Shown one piece after another: positions 46,224 through 54,304 of a DNA stretch of 64,000 bases. The translations under genes were made by a program, and so were the position numbers. The DNA comes from a virus. Numbering within the stretch: the stretch's first letter is position 1; the number at the start of each line of letters is the position of its first letter. The stretch is taken from positions 62,001 through 126,000 of the IMG/VR virus record IMGVR_UViG_3300049324_000002. One strand, 5' to 3'. A model generated the notes under the pieces. The model was given only the letters and a program-made list of their open reading frames with translations. It had not been told where the DNA came from and did not search any database.

Positions 46224-46509
46224 TACCTTTCACCTGTTCACGAATAGAACCCACAAGAACGCCAACATAATCGACATTCTCATCGCCAGCGTTATCAAAA
46301 GCATCCTGAACAGCCTGAGAAGCTACAGGATAACGAGACTCCAATTCATCAATCATCCAAGCTCGAGCCAATTTCTCAGAAGAATCAAGAGAATCGACAT
46401 CAGTATCCAAAACCAACAAAGCCTGAATCAAATTGATGTCAGAAGTATTCCTCAGAATATGATTCCGACGCGTGCCAATATTTTCAGAAGAACTCGATGT
46501 GTTCGTCAT
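46216..46509 (-). CDS. Leaderless cassette gene, 97 aa
   Basis: ATG 46509 (MTNTSSSSENIGTRRNHILR). Helical, with acidic middle (LDTDVDSLDSSEKLARAWMI). No family recognised. Confidence 0.84.
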   Translation of the reverse strand: MTNTSSSSENIGTRRNHILRNTSDINLIQALLVLDTDVDSLDSSEKLARAWMIDELESRYPVASQAVQDAFDNAGDENVDYVGVLVGSIREQVKGNG

Positions 46510-46515
46510 GCAAGA

Positions 46516-46544
46516 AGCATAGCATGACATCGCACACCACGCAA
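46516..46544 (-). promoter_or_regulatory. Cassette promoter
   Basis: TTGCGT-17 bp-TATGCT, 6 nt to ATG 46509. Confidence 0.86.
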
Positions 46545-46579
46545 GTCGGTAGAACAAGAATCTTTAGCCCAAACGCCAG

Positions 46580-46661
46580 CGGACCCCTCAACCCTTGCGG
46601 GGAGGGGTCCGTGGCAGTGCGGCCCGGTAGATATTTATGACGAACACCCTTCGGGCCGCAC
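46580..46661 (-). ncRNA. Hairpin RNA whose loop is antisense to the shared cassette mRNA start
   Basis: In the leftward RNA a perfect 10-bp stem GTGCGGCCCG/CGGGCCGCAC (46652-46661 with 46617-46626) holds a 25-nt loop containing GGGTGTTCGTCAT (46637-46649), the exact complement of ATGACGAACACC that begins the cassette mRNAs. A second hairpin, CGGACCCCTC/GAGGGGTCCG (46580-46611), follows and would serve as terminator. No gene overlaps. A trans-acting antisense RNA is the favoured reading. On the + strand the same DNA encodes a 10-codon MTNT peptide without a promoter. Confidence 0.6.
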
Positions 46662-46682
46662 CAGCCTAGGGAGCCTAACAGA

Positions 46683-47009
46683 TCAGACAGACGGCAAATC
46701 AACCAGGAGGCCAAGCACCGCCCGAGAAAACCGAGCAAACGGTACGTTATTCAATCTCACACGATAGATCTCAGGACCAAAATGCTTACGGCCACCCAAT
46801 TCAATCACCTCGTAAACACGCAAGTCAAAGTCGCCAGCTTCGATATCCTCAACTCGACATGTGACAGGAAGCTCACTGTGCTTATAAAGACCATTCGAGG
46901 ACATACGAACAGCATCAGTATTCAGCGGGACAAAACCAGAATCAAGAAGAAACTCGACGCAATCCAGAGTATTTACAATGGACTTTGAGGTATTCGCTGT
47001 GTTCGTCAT
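46683..47009 (-). CDS. Leaderless cassette gene, 108 aa
   Basis: ATG 47009 (MTNTANTSKSIVNTLDCVEF). Mixed alpha/beta; GGRKHFGPEIYRVRLNNVPF near the C-terminus. Its 3' end leads directly into the hairpin RNA at 46580-46661. Confidence 0.83.
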   Translation of the reverse strand: MTNTANTSKSIVNTLDCVEFLLDSGFVPLNTDAVRMSSNGLYKHSELPVTCRVEDIEAGDFDLRVYEVIELGGRKHFGPEIYRVRLNNVPFARFSRAVLGLLVDLPSV

Positions 47010-47015
47010 GCAAGA

Positions 47016-47044
47016 AGCATAGCATCATGTCAAACCATCCGCAA
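47016..47044 (-). promoter_or_regulatory. Cassette promoter
   Basis: TTGCGG-17 bp-TATGCT, 6 nt to ATG 47009. Confidence 0.85.
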
Positions 47045-47311
47045 GTCGGTGGTACAAAGATTTACTGGAAGGGCTGACCCGGGGCAGCGGCCACCACCCG
47101 CAAGCAGGAACGTCGCGTCACAAACACGCACGCGGCACTGGCAGAAACCACACCGACGCACCCACGGAGCCACCTGAGACGGCACCACAGCACCCACAGG
47201 AGGCTCATCGTCCAACGACAACCCCGCCAACGCCGTCGACCCCGCAAGCAACGACACCGCAGCCTGATCAGACCAACCCCAAGCAGCAAACCAATCCCGG
47301 ATAGTCAGCAT
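47030..47311 (-). CDS. Cys-rich protein, 93 aa
   Basis: ATG 47311 (MLTIRDWFAAWGWSDQAAVS) with GGGGGAAGATG upstream. CGFCQCRVRVCDATF near residue 55 and CPGSALPVNLC near the end suggest zinc binding. Its end overlaps the next cassette promoter. Confidence 0.76.
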   Translation of the reverse strand: MLTIRDWFAAWGWSDQAAVSLLAGSTALAGLSLDDEPPVGAVVPSQVAPWVRRCGFCQCRVRVCDATFLLAGGGRCPGSALPVNLCTTDLRMV

Positions 47312-47380
47312 TCAAAACATCTTCCCCCAAAAGGGACGACTCCGCCACCCACAAAGGTAACGGAGCCATCACAGAAAGAA

Positions 47381-47728
47381 TCAATCAGAAGGATAAATAA
47401 CAACGGAAAACGAGTAATAAGGCTCCAAACGAACCGAAACAGGAATCTGCAAAGGAAGTTCCATAGCCCTACGCAAAGCACCACGCAAAGGCATACCAAA
47501 CTCGTAATAAAGAGTGTCAGCAATCTCTCCGCTCACACCGCCAGCGGCAGCACGCAGAGCCCATTCATCAGGACCACCCTCCCAAACAATACCGAAATGA
47601 CCAGTCTCCATATAATTGTCAATCAACATAGGATGGCCGCAATCATCCATCAAGCCCTCATAACGCAACTCAATGGCTCTAAGAACGCGCTTAGCATTCT
47701 CACGGGAAACACTCTCGATGTTCGTCAT
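47381..47728 (-). CDS. Leaderless cassette gene, 115 aa
   Basis: ATG 47728 (MTNIESVSRENAKRVLRAIE). FGIVWEGGPDEWALRAAAGG followed by a helical segment and PYYSFSVVIYPSD: a layout I have seen in small Streptomyces-phage proteins, without known role. Confidence 0.84.
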   Translation of the reverse strand: MTNIESVSRENAKRVLRAIELRYEGLMDDCGHPMLIDNYMETGHFGIVWEGGPDEWALRAAAGGVSGEIADTLYYEFGMPLRGALRRAMELPLQIPVSVRLEPYYSFSVVIYPSD

Positions 47729-47734
47729 GCTGTA

Positions 47735-47763
47735 AGCCTACCATACCTAGAAAAGGTGGTCAA
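47735..47763 (-). promoter_or_regulatory. Cassette promoter, TTGACC type
   Basis: TTGACC-17 bp-TAGGCT, 6 nt to ATG 47728. The -35 departs from TTGCGT, as at 27044, so the spacing matters more than the exact -35. Confidence 0.8.
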
Positions 47764-47875
47764 GTTTGGATAGGCCGGATCTGACGTAGCCCGACACCAT
47801 AAGCACCCCAGCAAATAAATGCCTGCGATCAAGTGCTCATATAGTGCGTCCGTGCCTATACGGGTAACCATGGGA

Positions 47876-48373
47876 TCAGTCGAAGAACAGATCCACAGGA
47901 CGACCATTCAACAGCATCCGATCCTGACCAATAAATCCAGGTGAGCACGGACACATAGAACAGCCAGCATTGATACTGAACTTCCACTCATCAAACTGCG
48001 GCAAAACAATCTCAATGCCGCACTCACGTAAAGCCTCGGCAATCGTAGCCAACACACCATTGTGCTGCATGTACTCTCGAGCATCCTTAATAGACCGACG
48101 CTGGAAAGCAGCCAACACAGGATCCTTTACATCAGGATTCCGATCATTAGCTTCACGGACCAATTCAGTCTCACGATCACTAAAACCAGGAACGAAAGCA
48201 TCCAACACACCATACGCCCGAACCTTAGCCCAGTAAGAACGGCTATCTCTTCCAGAAGGAAACGGGCGAATAACCAAGTGAACCTTAAACTTCGAACCAC
48301 AAACCTGATAATGTCCATTCTTGTCGATGGAAACGATGGCGGAGCCGGTAGATGTCTCAACTGTGTTCGTCAT
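47876..48373 (-). CDS. Leaderless cassette gene, 165 aa, Cys cluster near C-terminus
   Basis: ATG 48373 (MTNTVETSTGSAIVSIDKNG). A beta-rich N-terminus, a charged helix (RRSIKDAREYMQHNGVLATI), and GCSMCPCSPGFIG with three Cys, a motif shared by a common actinophage protein family of unknown function. The 140-nt gap to the next gene holds only its promoter side. Confidence 0.84.
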   Translation of the reverse strand: MTNTVETSTGSAIVSIDKNGHYQVCGSKFKVHLVIRPFPSGRDSRSYWAKVRAYGVLDAFVPGFSDRETELVREANDRNPDVKDPVLAAFQRRSIKDAREYMQHNGVLATIAEALRECGIEIVLPQFDEWKFSINAGCSMCPCSPGFIGQDRMLLNGRPVDLFFD

Positions 48374-48379
48374 GTCACA

Positions 48380-48408
48380 ACCATAGCATGGACGGGGGCA
48401 GCACGCAA
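48380..48408 (-). promoter_or_regulatory. Cassette promoter
   Basis: TTGCGT-17 bp-TATGGT, 6 nt to ATG 48373. Confidence 0.85.
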
Positions 48409-48427
48409 GTCGGTAGACCAAGAATTT

Positions 48428-48769
48428 CTAGCCGATCGGCAGATGATCCTCACGCTCATCAACCAAACGGAAATGAACATTTTTCTGAAAACCAATCTCA
48501 AGTAAACGCTTACAATCCTGAGCATTCACATAAGGAATGTAATCAAACACAACATCCCTGAACTGAACATCAGCCTGGAGAATGTGATGATGTGGGTGCC
48601 AATCAAAAGAAGCTTCCTCAAGACCTATACGAGTATTAGCATCATGCCTAACTCTATAATCTTCACCATTCTCAGAAACTTCAAGAATAGAACCAGTACC
48701 CCATAAGTAAGCAAAATGGTATCGCTGACCTCGAGTACGAACACGATCGCCGACTCTTAAACCTTTCAC
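48428..48769 (-). CDS. Unknown protein with SH3-like N-terminus, 113 aa
   Basis: ATG 48769 (MKGLRVGDRVRTRGQRYHFA). GDRVRTRG ... GTGSILEVSENGEDYRVRHD fits a short barrel; the C-terminus is His/Asp-rich. Last gene of a four-gene operon starting at 49472. Confidence 0.8.
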   Translation of the reverse strand: MKGLRVGDRVRTRGQRYHFAYLWGTGSILEVSENGEDYRVRHDANTRIGLEEASFDWHPHHHILQADVQFRDVVFDYIPYVNAQDCKRLLEIGFQKNVHFRLVDEREDHLPIG

Positions 48770-49041
48770 GACTCCTCCGCTTTCAGATCATAAACAATAG
48801 ACTGCCAGTCAATACGCTCAAGGTCATTAGGTGCAATCTCTTGTGCAACATGCCAAGCAGCCGTATTCTTTGGAGCTAAACGAAGAACAGCAGTCACATA
48901 TCTCTTCAATGCCTTAGGACCACCCAAAGCAACCTGACGCGCAAAATCAATCAAATCCCCATCATTACAAATCCACACACTCACATGATGGGTAGCAACC
49001 TCATCGTGCTTAAAGGAAGCATAATCTAACATATAAATCAT
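48766..49041 (-). CDS. Unknown protein, 91 aa
   Basis: ATG 49041 (MIYMLDYASFKHDEVATHHV), overlapping the next start. Helical C-terminus (TAAWHVAQEIAPNDLERIDW). No family recognised. Confidence 0.78.
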   Translation of the reverse strand: MIYMLDYASFKHDEVATHHVSVWICNDGDLIDFARQVALGGPKALKRYVTAVLRLAPKNTAAWHVAQEIAPNDLERIDWQSIVYDLKAEES

Positions 49042-49042
49042 C

Positions 49043-49309
49043 CTATCGAATAGGAACCTGATCTACAACACGAAAGTTAACACCCTCAAAACCAATAGGA
49101 TTCTGTCGTGCATGTCGAGAACACATTCTCATTTCATGAACAGTGCTCTTACCCTCACCAATAGCATAAATCCAAGATTCAGTAGAAACAATGATTGTAG
49201 CTCGAGTAGAACATCCTACCCGGGACCGGGACGATCCTCCACACAAACGACCCTCACGCCTATTCTTTTCGAGTTTATCGTGCAACTCAGCTGAAATAGA
49301 ATAACCCAT
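49043..49309 (-). CDS. Unknown basic protein, 88 aa
   Basis: ATG 49309 (MGYSISAELHDKLEKNRREG). Cys at LCGG, VGCS and MCSRH; Arg-rich. Could bind zinc and nucleic acid; inference only. Confidence 0.77.
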   Translation of the reverse strand: MGYSISAELHDKLEKNRREGRLCGGSSRSRVGCSTRATIIVSTESWIYAIGEGKSTVHEMRMCSRHARQNPIGFEGVNFRVVDQVPIR

Positions 49310-49310
49310 T

Positions 49311-49472
49311 TTACTCGTCTCCCAATTCCAGAATCAAATCGATTTGGGAACGGACCGCGCGCTCACGTTCAGTGATCCGCCAAGCCTCACGACCCAGCTC
49401 AACCAGATCCGCACGGAGCTGCGCCAACTTGCGCTGCCTGAAATCCAAGATCTTAACCTGAGTGTTCGTCAT
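49311..49472 (-). CDS. Leaderless cassette gene, coiled coil, 53 aa
   Basis: ATG 49472 (MTNTQVKILDFRQRKLAQLR). A single long amphipathic helix with heptads (LAQLRADLVELGREAWRI), likely dimeric. First gene of a four-gene operon. Confidence 0.83.
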   Translation of the reverse strand: MTNTQVKILDFRQRKLAQLRADLVELGREAWRITERERAVRSQIDLILELGDE

Positions 49473-49478
49473 ACAGGA

Positions 49479-49508
49479 ATGATAGCATACGAGGTTGCAG
49501 GCAGTCAA
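49479..49508 (-). promoter_or_regulatory. Cassette promoter, 18-bp spacer
   Basis: TTGACT-18 bp-TATCAT, 6 nt to ATG 49472. Confidence 0.8.
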
Positions 49509-49581
49509 GACGGTACAGAAGCACAGCAGACTGCAGGAAACACCACGTCAGGAACCCAAGCAAGAGTGCCCAGACAGAGAT

Positions 49582-49617
49582 CGAGGCTGCCCACCACAGC
49601 GGTAGTAGGCAGCCTCG
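49582..49617 (-). terminator. Hairpin terminator of the 49643 gene
   Basis: Perfect 10-bp stem CGAGGCTGCC/GGCAGCCTCG with a 16-nt loop. Confidence 0.8.
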
Positions 49618-49642
49618 AGGGGAGGGGCAAACGGATGACAGA

Positions 49643-50032
49643 TCAGCCAAACTGGACAATACCACGACAATCCGGGCACGCCCACCCATGCGCCTCACAA
49701 CCCCGCGCAGTCCAACGCTCGTAATACTGCCAATCATCCTCAGACAAAGCAATACAATCACACCACGTTCTAGAAACATTCAATCCATCAGAAGAAGCAA
49801 TAACTTCACTCGGTGGAATGTGAATATAACGACCATCCCACACTCGGGCAGCGACAATCAGAGAAGGAGTACCAAACCTAACAACCTCAGTACCAATCTC
49901 AGCAGTCAAAACCTTTTCAGCATTCTCCCGAGCACGCGCCGCCCAATCAGCAGCCTCAGCGTAATCGTGAGCAGTCAGAGCGCTCCACAGGAGCACCGCA
50001 GGAGGCTTAGAAGTATCTGTAGCGTTCGTCAT
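49643..50032 (-). CDS. Leaderless cassette gene, 129 aa
   Basis: ATG 50032 (MTNATDTSKPPAVLLWSALT). Helical N-terminal half with AADWAARARENAEKVL, and a Cys-rich end (TWCDCIAL, GCEAHGWACPDCRG) for zinc. Last cassette before the tail-fibre genes. Confidence 0.84.
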   Translation of the reverse strand: MTNATDTSKPPAVLLWSALTAHDYAEAADWAARARENAEKVLTAEIGTEVVRFGTPSLIVAARVWDGRYIHIPPSEVIASSDGLNVSRTWCDCIALSEDDWQYYERWTARGCEAHGWACPDCRGIVQFG

Positions 50033-50038
50033 GTCACA

Positions 50039-50067
50039 ACCATAGCATAGCTCGTAGAACCACGCAA
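50039..50067 (-). promoter_or_regulatory. Cassette promoter
   Basis: TTGCGT-17 bp-TATGGT, 6 nt to ATG 50032. Confidence 0.85.
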
Positions 50068-50163
50068 CTCAGCCTCCACGGAGACAAACCTGCAGGTCAA
50101 CCCGATAATGAAACCCCAGGATGCAAAGTGCATTGAAACTGGGAGAGAACAAACAAGTCACGA

Positions 50164-51375
50164 CTAAACAAAGAATGGCATGAATGCATCAGGCTGAGAC
50201 GGTGAAACCTGATGAGAAGTAGAGAAATCAGAAGTGCCATCCCAAACCCAACCAACCGTATCACCATCAAGATACGCAAGCTTCTCAAGCGACCAATCAT
50301 AGCGAATACATGAAATAGAGATTACATCACCAGCTCCAAAAGAAAAGCCAGACTGTGGCTCAATATCAATATCAACGAAAGCTGTATTAGCTGGAGCACC
50401 AGCATTCCAAGCAGAAACTATCTGAGGATTAGTATCTAATGTGAACGCTGAAGACAAGTTATTAAGGAATGCCCCAGCAGCATCATGGAAGTTAAAGAAA
50501 ATGTTAATAGGAGTGCTTCCAGTTTTAGAGCATTCAATATAAAAAGACCAAACTTCACCAACACCAGCAGGAATTGGTGGCGTATTCAAAGCAGCAGTGC
50601 TAGTAGCTCCACCAATTGTAAACTTTACACCAGTAGTCCTAGAAAAGCCAGAAACAGACGTGGCAACTAAAGTTGAAACACCAGCACCAGTATTAGACCA
50701 CCCAACAACAGACGCTGACCCGGCCGCAGGATTAGGACACAAATTCTTAGGATTAGGACTCTTAGCAGACAAAACCTGATTAGGATCAGAGAACTGAATA
50801 TACCCATTCAGAGTGGTGACAACAGTATCACCAGAGAACAAATCAGTATTAAAAGCACCGCCATAATTCATGGTGCCTGTAAAAGAAGTGGTTACTGTAT
50901 TTGATGCCCTATAGCCAACTTCAACAACAACACGATCTCCGACTTGCACCGCAACAGAAGTAAGAGCTTTATCAAACTCTGTTGTAGCAGTAGCTGTAAG
51001 AGGCCATTCAGTAGCACCAATGTTATCTGTAAGAACAGTTCCACGAACAGTATTCGTATCACCAGCAGTGACAAAGATATGAATATGATCAAAAGCATTC
51101 ATGCTAGCGCTTGATTCTTTAAAACCTATAACCCAACTAACAACACCAGAAAGGTTACCAGCCGCAACCGCTGGGGCCGATACCCAACGGCCCAGCATTA
51201 CATCCCAGTTATTAGTGACATTTACTTCAGCAATACCAATCGTAGTAGCAGTGCCACCAGGAGTCGCACCCAATAACTTAGTAACAGAAGAAGTGCTTGA
51301 ATCCCAAGCTCCACGAAAGGCAGTAGTCGGAGTATAAGGTGCAGTGGAGTTAGTAAAGTATAAACGAGTTGCCAT
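50164..51375 (-). CDS. Minor tail protein / receptor-binding protein, 403 aa
   Basis: ATG 51375 (MATRLYFTNSTAPYTPTTAF). Beta-rich throughout, Thr/Ser/Gly-heavy, no enzyme motif. The C-terminal part (LAYLDGDTVGWVWDGTSDFS) carries the YxDGDTxxWxWxGT signature of carbohydrate-binding modules at the tips of actinophage tail proteins. It is the last gene of the tail module and probably meets the host surface. Confidence 0.88.
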   Translation of the reverse strand: MATRLYFTNSTAPYTPTTAFRGAWDSSTSSVTKLLGATPGGTATTIGIAEVNVTNNWDVMLGRWVSAPAVAAGNLSGVVSWVIGFKESSASMNAFDHIHIFVTAGDTNTVRGTVLTDNIGATEWPLTATATTEFDKALTSVAVQVGDRVVVEVGYRASNTVTTSFTGTMNYGGAFNTDLFSGDTVVTTLNGYIQFSDPNQVLSAKSPNPKNLCPNPAAGSASVVGWSNTGAGVSTLVATSVSGFSRTTGVKFTIGGATSTAALNTPPIPAGVGEVWSFYIECSKTGSTPINIFFNFHDAAGAFLNNLSSAFTLDTNPQIVSAWNAGAPANTAFVDIDIEPQSGFSFGAGDVISISCIRYDWSLEKLAYLDGDTVGWVWDGTSDFSTSHQVSPSQPDAFMPFFV

Positions 51376-51376
51376 A

Positions 51377-51949
51377 TTAATACCCGCGAGAAAGAGCTAT
51401 CACAAACCACTTACTAGCAGTCGAATTATAAATAGCACCAAGGAAATCACGCTTAGCTGCCGTAGCAGTTAAATTCACAACAGACAAATCAGTTCCCAAA
51501 GCAAAAGCCGAGCCTAATGTTATAGTACGACTACCAGTGCCATCCTGAATCAATTCCCAAATACAACGCTGACCATCAGTCGGATTAGTCGGATTACTTA
51601 ACGTTCTATTCCCAGCTAACGTCACACGAAAATGATTACCTAAAGAAGCATCCGTAGCAATCGTAGCACCATCAGTGAGAGGGACCGGAGCGAACGGGAC
51701 CACAGACACCCGCGCGTCATTACCCTGCACCGCAGTGCCAGACGCCGACCCGTAAGCCACGGTCAGCGTCCGGTCAGCAGACAGAGCACCGCCACCCGTG
51801 AGGCCCGTCCCGGCCACCACAGACCGCGTAGTGGGCACCCTGGTGGCAACGCCAGCGTCTACATAGTCCTTGGTTGCAGCCTGCAGCCCGGAAGCAGGAT
51901 CCCCCGGCAGCTCGACAGGAGTAAGAAACTTACGTGCACTAGGTGGCAC
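51377..51949 (-). CDS. Tail-fibre protein, 190 aa
   Basis: GTG 51949 (MPPSARKFLTPVELPGDPAS). ATKDYVDAGVATRVP and SVVAGTGLTGGGALSADRTL are short repeats typical of trimeric phage fibre shafts; a C-terminal domain follows. Shares its ARKF(L/I)TP opening with the neighbour at 51953, so the N-terminus is probably a common attachment segment. Confidence 0.9.
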   Translation of the reverse strand: MPPSARKFLTPVELPGDPASGLQAATKDYVDAGVATRVPTTRSVVAGTGLTGGGALSADRTLTVAYGSASGTAVQGNDARVSVVPFAPVPLTDGATIATDASLGNHFRVTLAGNRTLSNPTNPTDGQRCIWELIQDGTGSRTITLGSAFALGTDLSVVNLTATAAKRDFLGAIYNSTASKWFVIALSRGY

Positions 51950-51952
51950 TAA

Positions 51953-53089
51953 TCATCCAATTATCGAAACGTAGTACTGATTAGCAGAAGGGGCAGCAGG
52001 CAAAGTCAAAACAATGTTATTAGCGTCACTAGCCAAATCATCGGCCTCGAGTCGCGCACCAGGAGTAGCACCAGAAGAGTAATAACGCAAAACCAAATCA
52101 GCGCACCAGTTACTCAAACCATGGTTAATCGTTACAACAGCACCAGAAACAGAAAAGATGCCAGAACTCGAAGCCGGGATAATCCCCTTAACCCTCTGAG
52201 GAACAACAGCAGTATCAATCGCAACGCTGTCAGAAGCAACACTGATACCAGTGCCAGCCCCAACATCAAACGTAGTGCCAGTAAGAGTAAGTCCATTACC
52301 AGCAATATAAGCAGCACCAGAAGCGGAAATGAATGTGAAAGCAGGAGTGGTCGTGCCTAGCGTGATTGCAGAATCATTAGTGAGGACGGCAAAGTTATCC
52401 GCCTTCGAGCCTTCACGAACAATCCAGTAAGAACCAAGAACAGCCTCAGCAGTAGTATCCCAGTTAGTAGAACGAACCAAAGCACTACCAGAAGCAGACC
52501 AAACATAAGGACCATTCTGACTACCAGTAGTCTGCGCAGTCAGCAAAAACACATCATTAGCTGCTGCGGTCAATCCATCAATAGTAGAGCCAGGAGAAGC
52601 AGTATTAATGTTAGTCAAAACAGCAGCACGAACAGAACCCTTAATGACCTGACCAGTAGCAACCGAAGCAAAAGAATCATCAACATACTTCTTAGTTGCA
52701 GCATCCTGATTGGATCCAGGATCCGTAACGTTAGTCAGCTTATGACTGTTAATGGAAAGGTCAGAAGTAGGAACAGCAAACTGATCCAAGCGATAAGCCT
52801 GAACAGCAGTCGCTAAATCACTAATGGTGCTAGCAACCTGAGTGCCAGTATGATTACCACGCGCCAAATGATAAGCACTACTCTGACCCTGCAACAAATC
52901 AGAATCAGTAGCCTTCAACTCAGCGGCAGAACCATTCCAATACTTAAGCCTATTACCAACAGTATTAAACCACACCAAACCCTTATCACCAGACACTAAC
53001 CCAGTAGGGTCAGAAGCTAGCAAATGAATCTTTGCATTCTGCAGCTCAAAGCCTGCGAGATCAATAGGGGTAATAAACTTGCGGGCCAC
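51953..53089 (-). CDS. Tail-fibre protein, 378 aa
   Basis: GTG 53089 behind TAGGAGCAGCAAC. MARKFITPIDLAG then fibre repeats (SINSHKLTNVTDPGSNQDAA, TKKYVDDSFASVATG). LVWFNTVGNRLKYWNG resembles the start module of many long phage fibres. Structural, part of the baseplate or tail tip. Confidence 0.92.
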   Translation of the reverse strand: MARKFITPIDLAGFELQNAKIHLLASDPTGLVSGDKGLVWFNTVGNRLKYWNGSAAELKATDSDLLQGQSSAYHLARGNHTGTQVASTISDLATAVQAYRLDQFAVPTSDLSINSHKLTNVTDPGSNQDAATKKYVDDSFASVATGQVIKGSVRAAVLTNINTASPGSTIDGLTAAANDVFLLTAQTTGSQNGPYVWSASGSALVRSTNWDTTAEAVLGSYWIVREGSKADNFAVLTNDSAITLGTTTPAFTFISASGAAYIAGNGLTLTGTTFDVGAGTGISVASDSVAIDTAVVPQRVKGIIPASSSGIFSVSGAVVTINHGLSNWCADLVLRYYSSGATPGARLEADDLASDANNIVLTLPAAPSANQYYVSIIG

Positions 53090-53099
53090 GTTGCTGCTC

Positions 53100-53525
53100 C
53101 TAGCTCAGATCCGCATAACCAGACATAGGACGACCAGTAAAAAGCAAAACAGTAGTATCAGTATCTACATGAATAATGTCAGCAGGTTCAATGATGTCAT
53201 TAATGGAATCGTAAGCAGTGATTCCGCCAGGAAAGAAACCAAGATTATGAAGAATGGTCCAAATCTCATCAGCACTAAGCTGGTCGTGGTGGTAGCTCAC
53301 GCCGCCCGACAGCGACCCACCCGGCTCAGGGCGCCAGACCCCGTCAGAGTCCTTCACCAACACATTGCCGGGGTTCGCGCCCGCAGCACCGTCAACGTCC
53401 GACAGCCCGTCCAGCGCGCCCACAGCGGGCAGCGGAGGGGGATCCAGGACGTAGGCAGGCGCACCGACCGACAGCCAGCTCACCACGAAAGGCTCGCCCG
53501 CGTGCACACCACCGGGGGCCGTCAC
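53100..53525 (-). CDS. Tail-associated protein, 141 aa
   Basis: GTG 53525 overlapping the upstream stop (GTGA). GALDGLSDVDGAAGANPGNV ... DGVWRPEPGG is the LDGLSDVD linker common before fibre domains; the C-terminal part looks beta-rich. Probably an adaptor of the tail-fibre module. Confidence 0.85.
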   Translation of the reverse strand: MTAPGGVHAGEPFVVSWLSVGAPAYVLDPPPLPAVGALDGLSDVDGAAGANPGNVLVKDSDGVWRPEPGGSLSGGVSYHHDQLSADEIWTILHNLGFFPGGITAYDSINDIIEPADIIHVDTDTTVLLFTGRPMSGYADLS

Positions 53526-53878
53526 CCGTACACCCCGTCAGGAGTCACACGCATATCGAAATCGTCAATACGCGCAACACGATTCTCAGTATCAGTCAAC
53601 TTAATCTGAAAAGCACCAACATACCAATCCCACCCAGACGATTCATCCGCGTCAACATGAATCGTCACAGTAGAATTCGTTAACGTGATATTCGCAGGAG
53701 GATCAACACTCGACCACTCATGCAAAACACCTAACCCACCAACCCACCGATTAGGACGAACCTGCGCACGCGCTGACCACCCAGTCAAATCAACAAGACT
53801 ATTATTCTCATCATAGATAGGCCAGCCATAAGCCCAAGTGGTGCCAGCGGGAATAGTGATAGAACTCAAAAAGACCAC
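53522..53878 (-). CDS. BppU-N-like baseplate protein, 118 aa
   Basis: GTG 53878 or the TTG 12 nt inside, which is better spaced from GAGGGG. ITIPAGTTWAYGWPIYDENN, LTGWSARAQVR and a late YVGAFQIKLTDTENRVARID follow the order of the BppU N-terminal fold that joins receptor-binding parts to the baseplate. First gene of the module. Confidence 0.83.
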   Translation of the reverse strand: MVFLSSITIPAGTTWAYGWPIYDENNSLVDLTGWSARAQVRPNRWVGGLGVLHEWSSVDPPANITLTNSTVTIHVDADESSGWDWYVGAFQIKLTDTENRVARIDDFDMRVTPDGVYG

Positions 53879-53941
53879 CCCTCGTCAGCACTCAAACAGA
53901 GTGCAACAAGAGATGGTCTATTCACATATGGATATTCGACA

Positions 53942-54298
53942 TCAGGCAGGGATAAAGGGCAACCGAGGACGTATTACTTTCTTATCAGAAAAAACATCAC
54001 GTTGTGGTTTCCAAGCAGGATCACCACCAAACGAGTAAAGACGCGCCCTCAAATGCGCATAACATAAATTACGATTACGATCGCGTGCCCAATTCCCCCG
54101 ACCCGGGCGCGCAATCTGCCACTTCATAACCTCGTCAACATCCCACACGCGCTCCCCCGTCTCAGGAGAGAAACCTCGAGACGGGGGAGCACAACGTCGC
54201 GTCACCATAGACAACCACGATTTAGGAAGGCACCCCGCAACTGCAGCACACTCATCAGCAGTAAAAGTCGCGCCAGTCGCTAAAGCGAGTTCAAACAC
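53942..54298 (-). CDS. Unknown basic protein, possibly DNA-binding, 118 aa
   Basis: GTG 54298. FTADECAAVAGCLPKSWLSM and the Arg-rich tail (RPGRGNWARDRNRNLCYAHL) suggest a small helix-turn-helix protein. GERVWDVDEVMKW is typical of excisionase-like wing segments; not certain. Confidence 0.72.
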   Translation of the reverse strand: MFELALATGATFTADECAAVAGCLPKSWLSMVTRRCAPPSRGFSPETGERVWDVDEVMKWQIARPGRGNWARDRNRNLCYAHLRARLYSFGGDPAWKPQRDVFSDKKVIRPRLPFIPA

Positions 54299-54304
54299 AT
54301 AAAC

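Noticed and set aside
46637-46669. Rightward 10-codon MTNT peptide in the hairpin at 46.6 kb
   Set aside because: No TTGCG/TATGCT geometry upstream on the + strand, so no leaderless start is expected; the antisense-RNA reading explains the motif better.
47725-47907. 60-codon leftward frame between two cassettes
   Set aside because: It contains the TTGACC/TAGGCT promoter of the 47381 gene and has no ribosome site; protein looks random.
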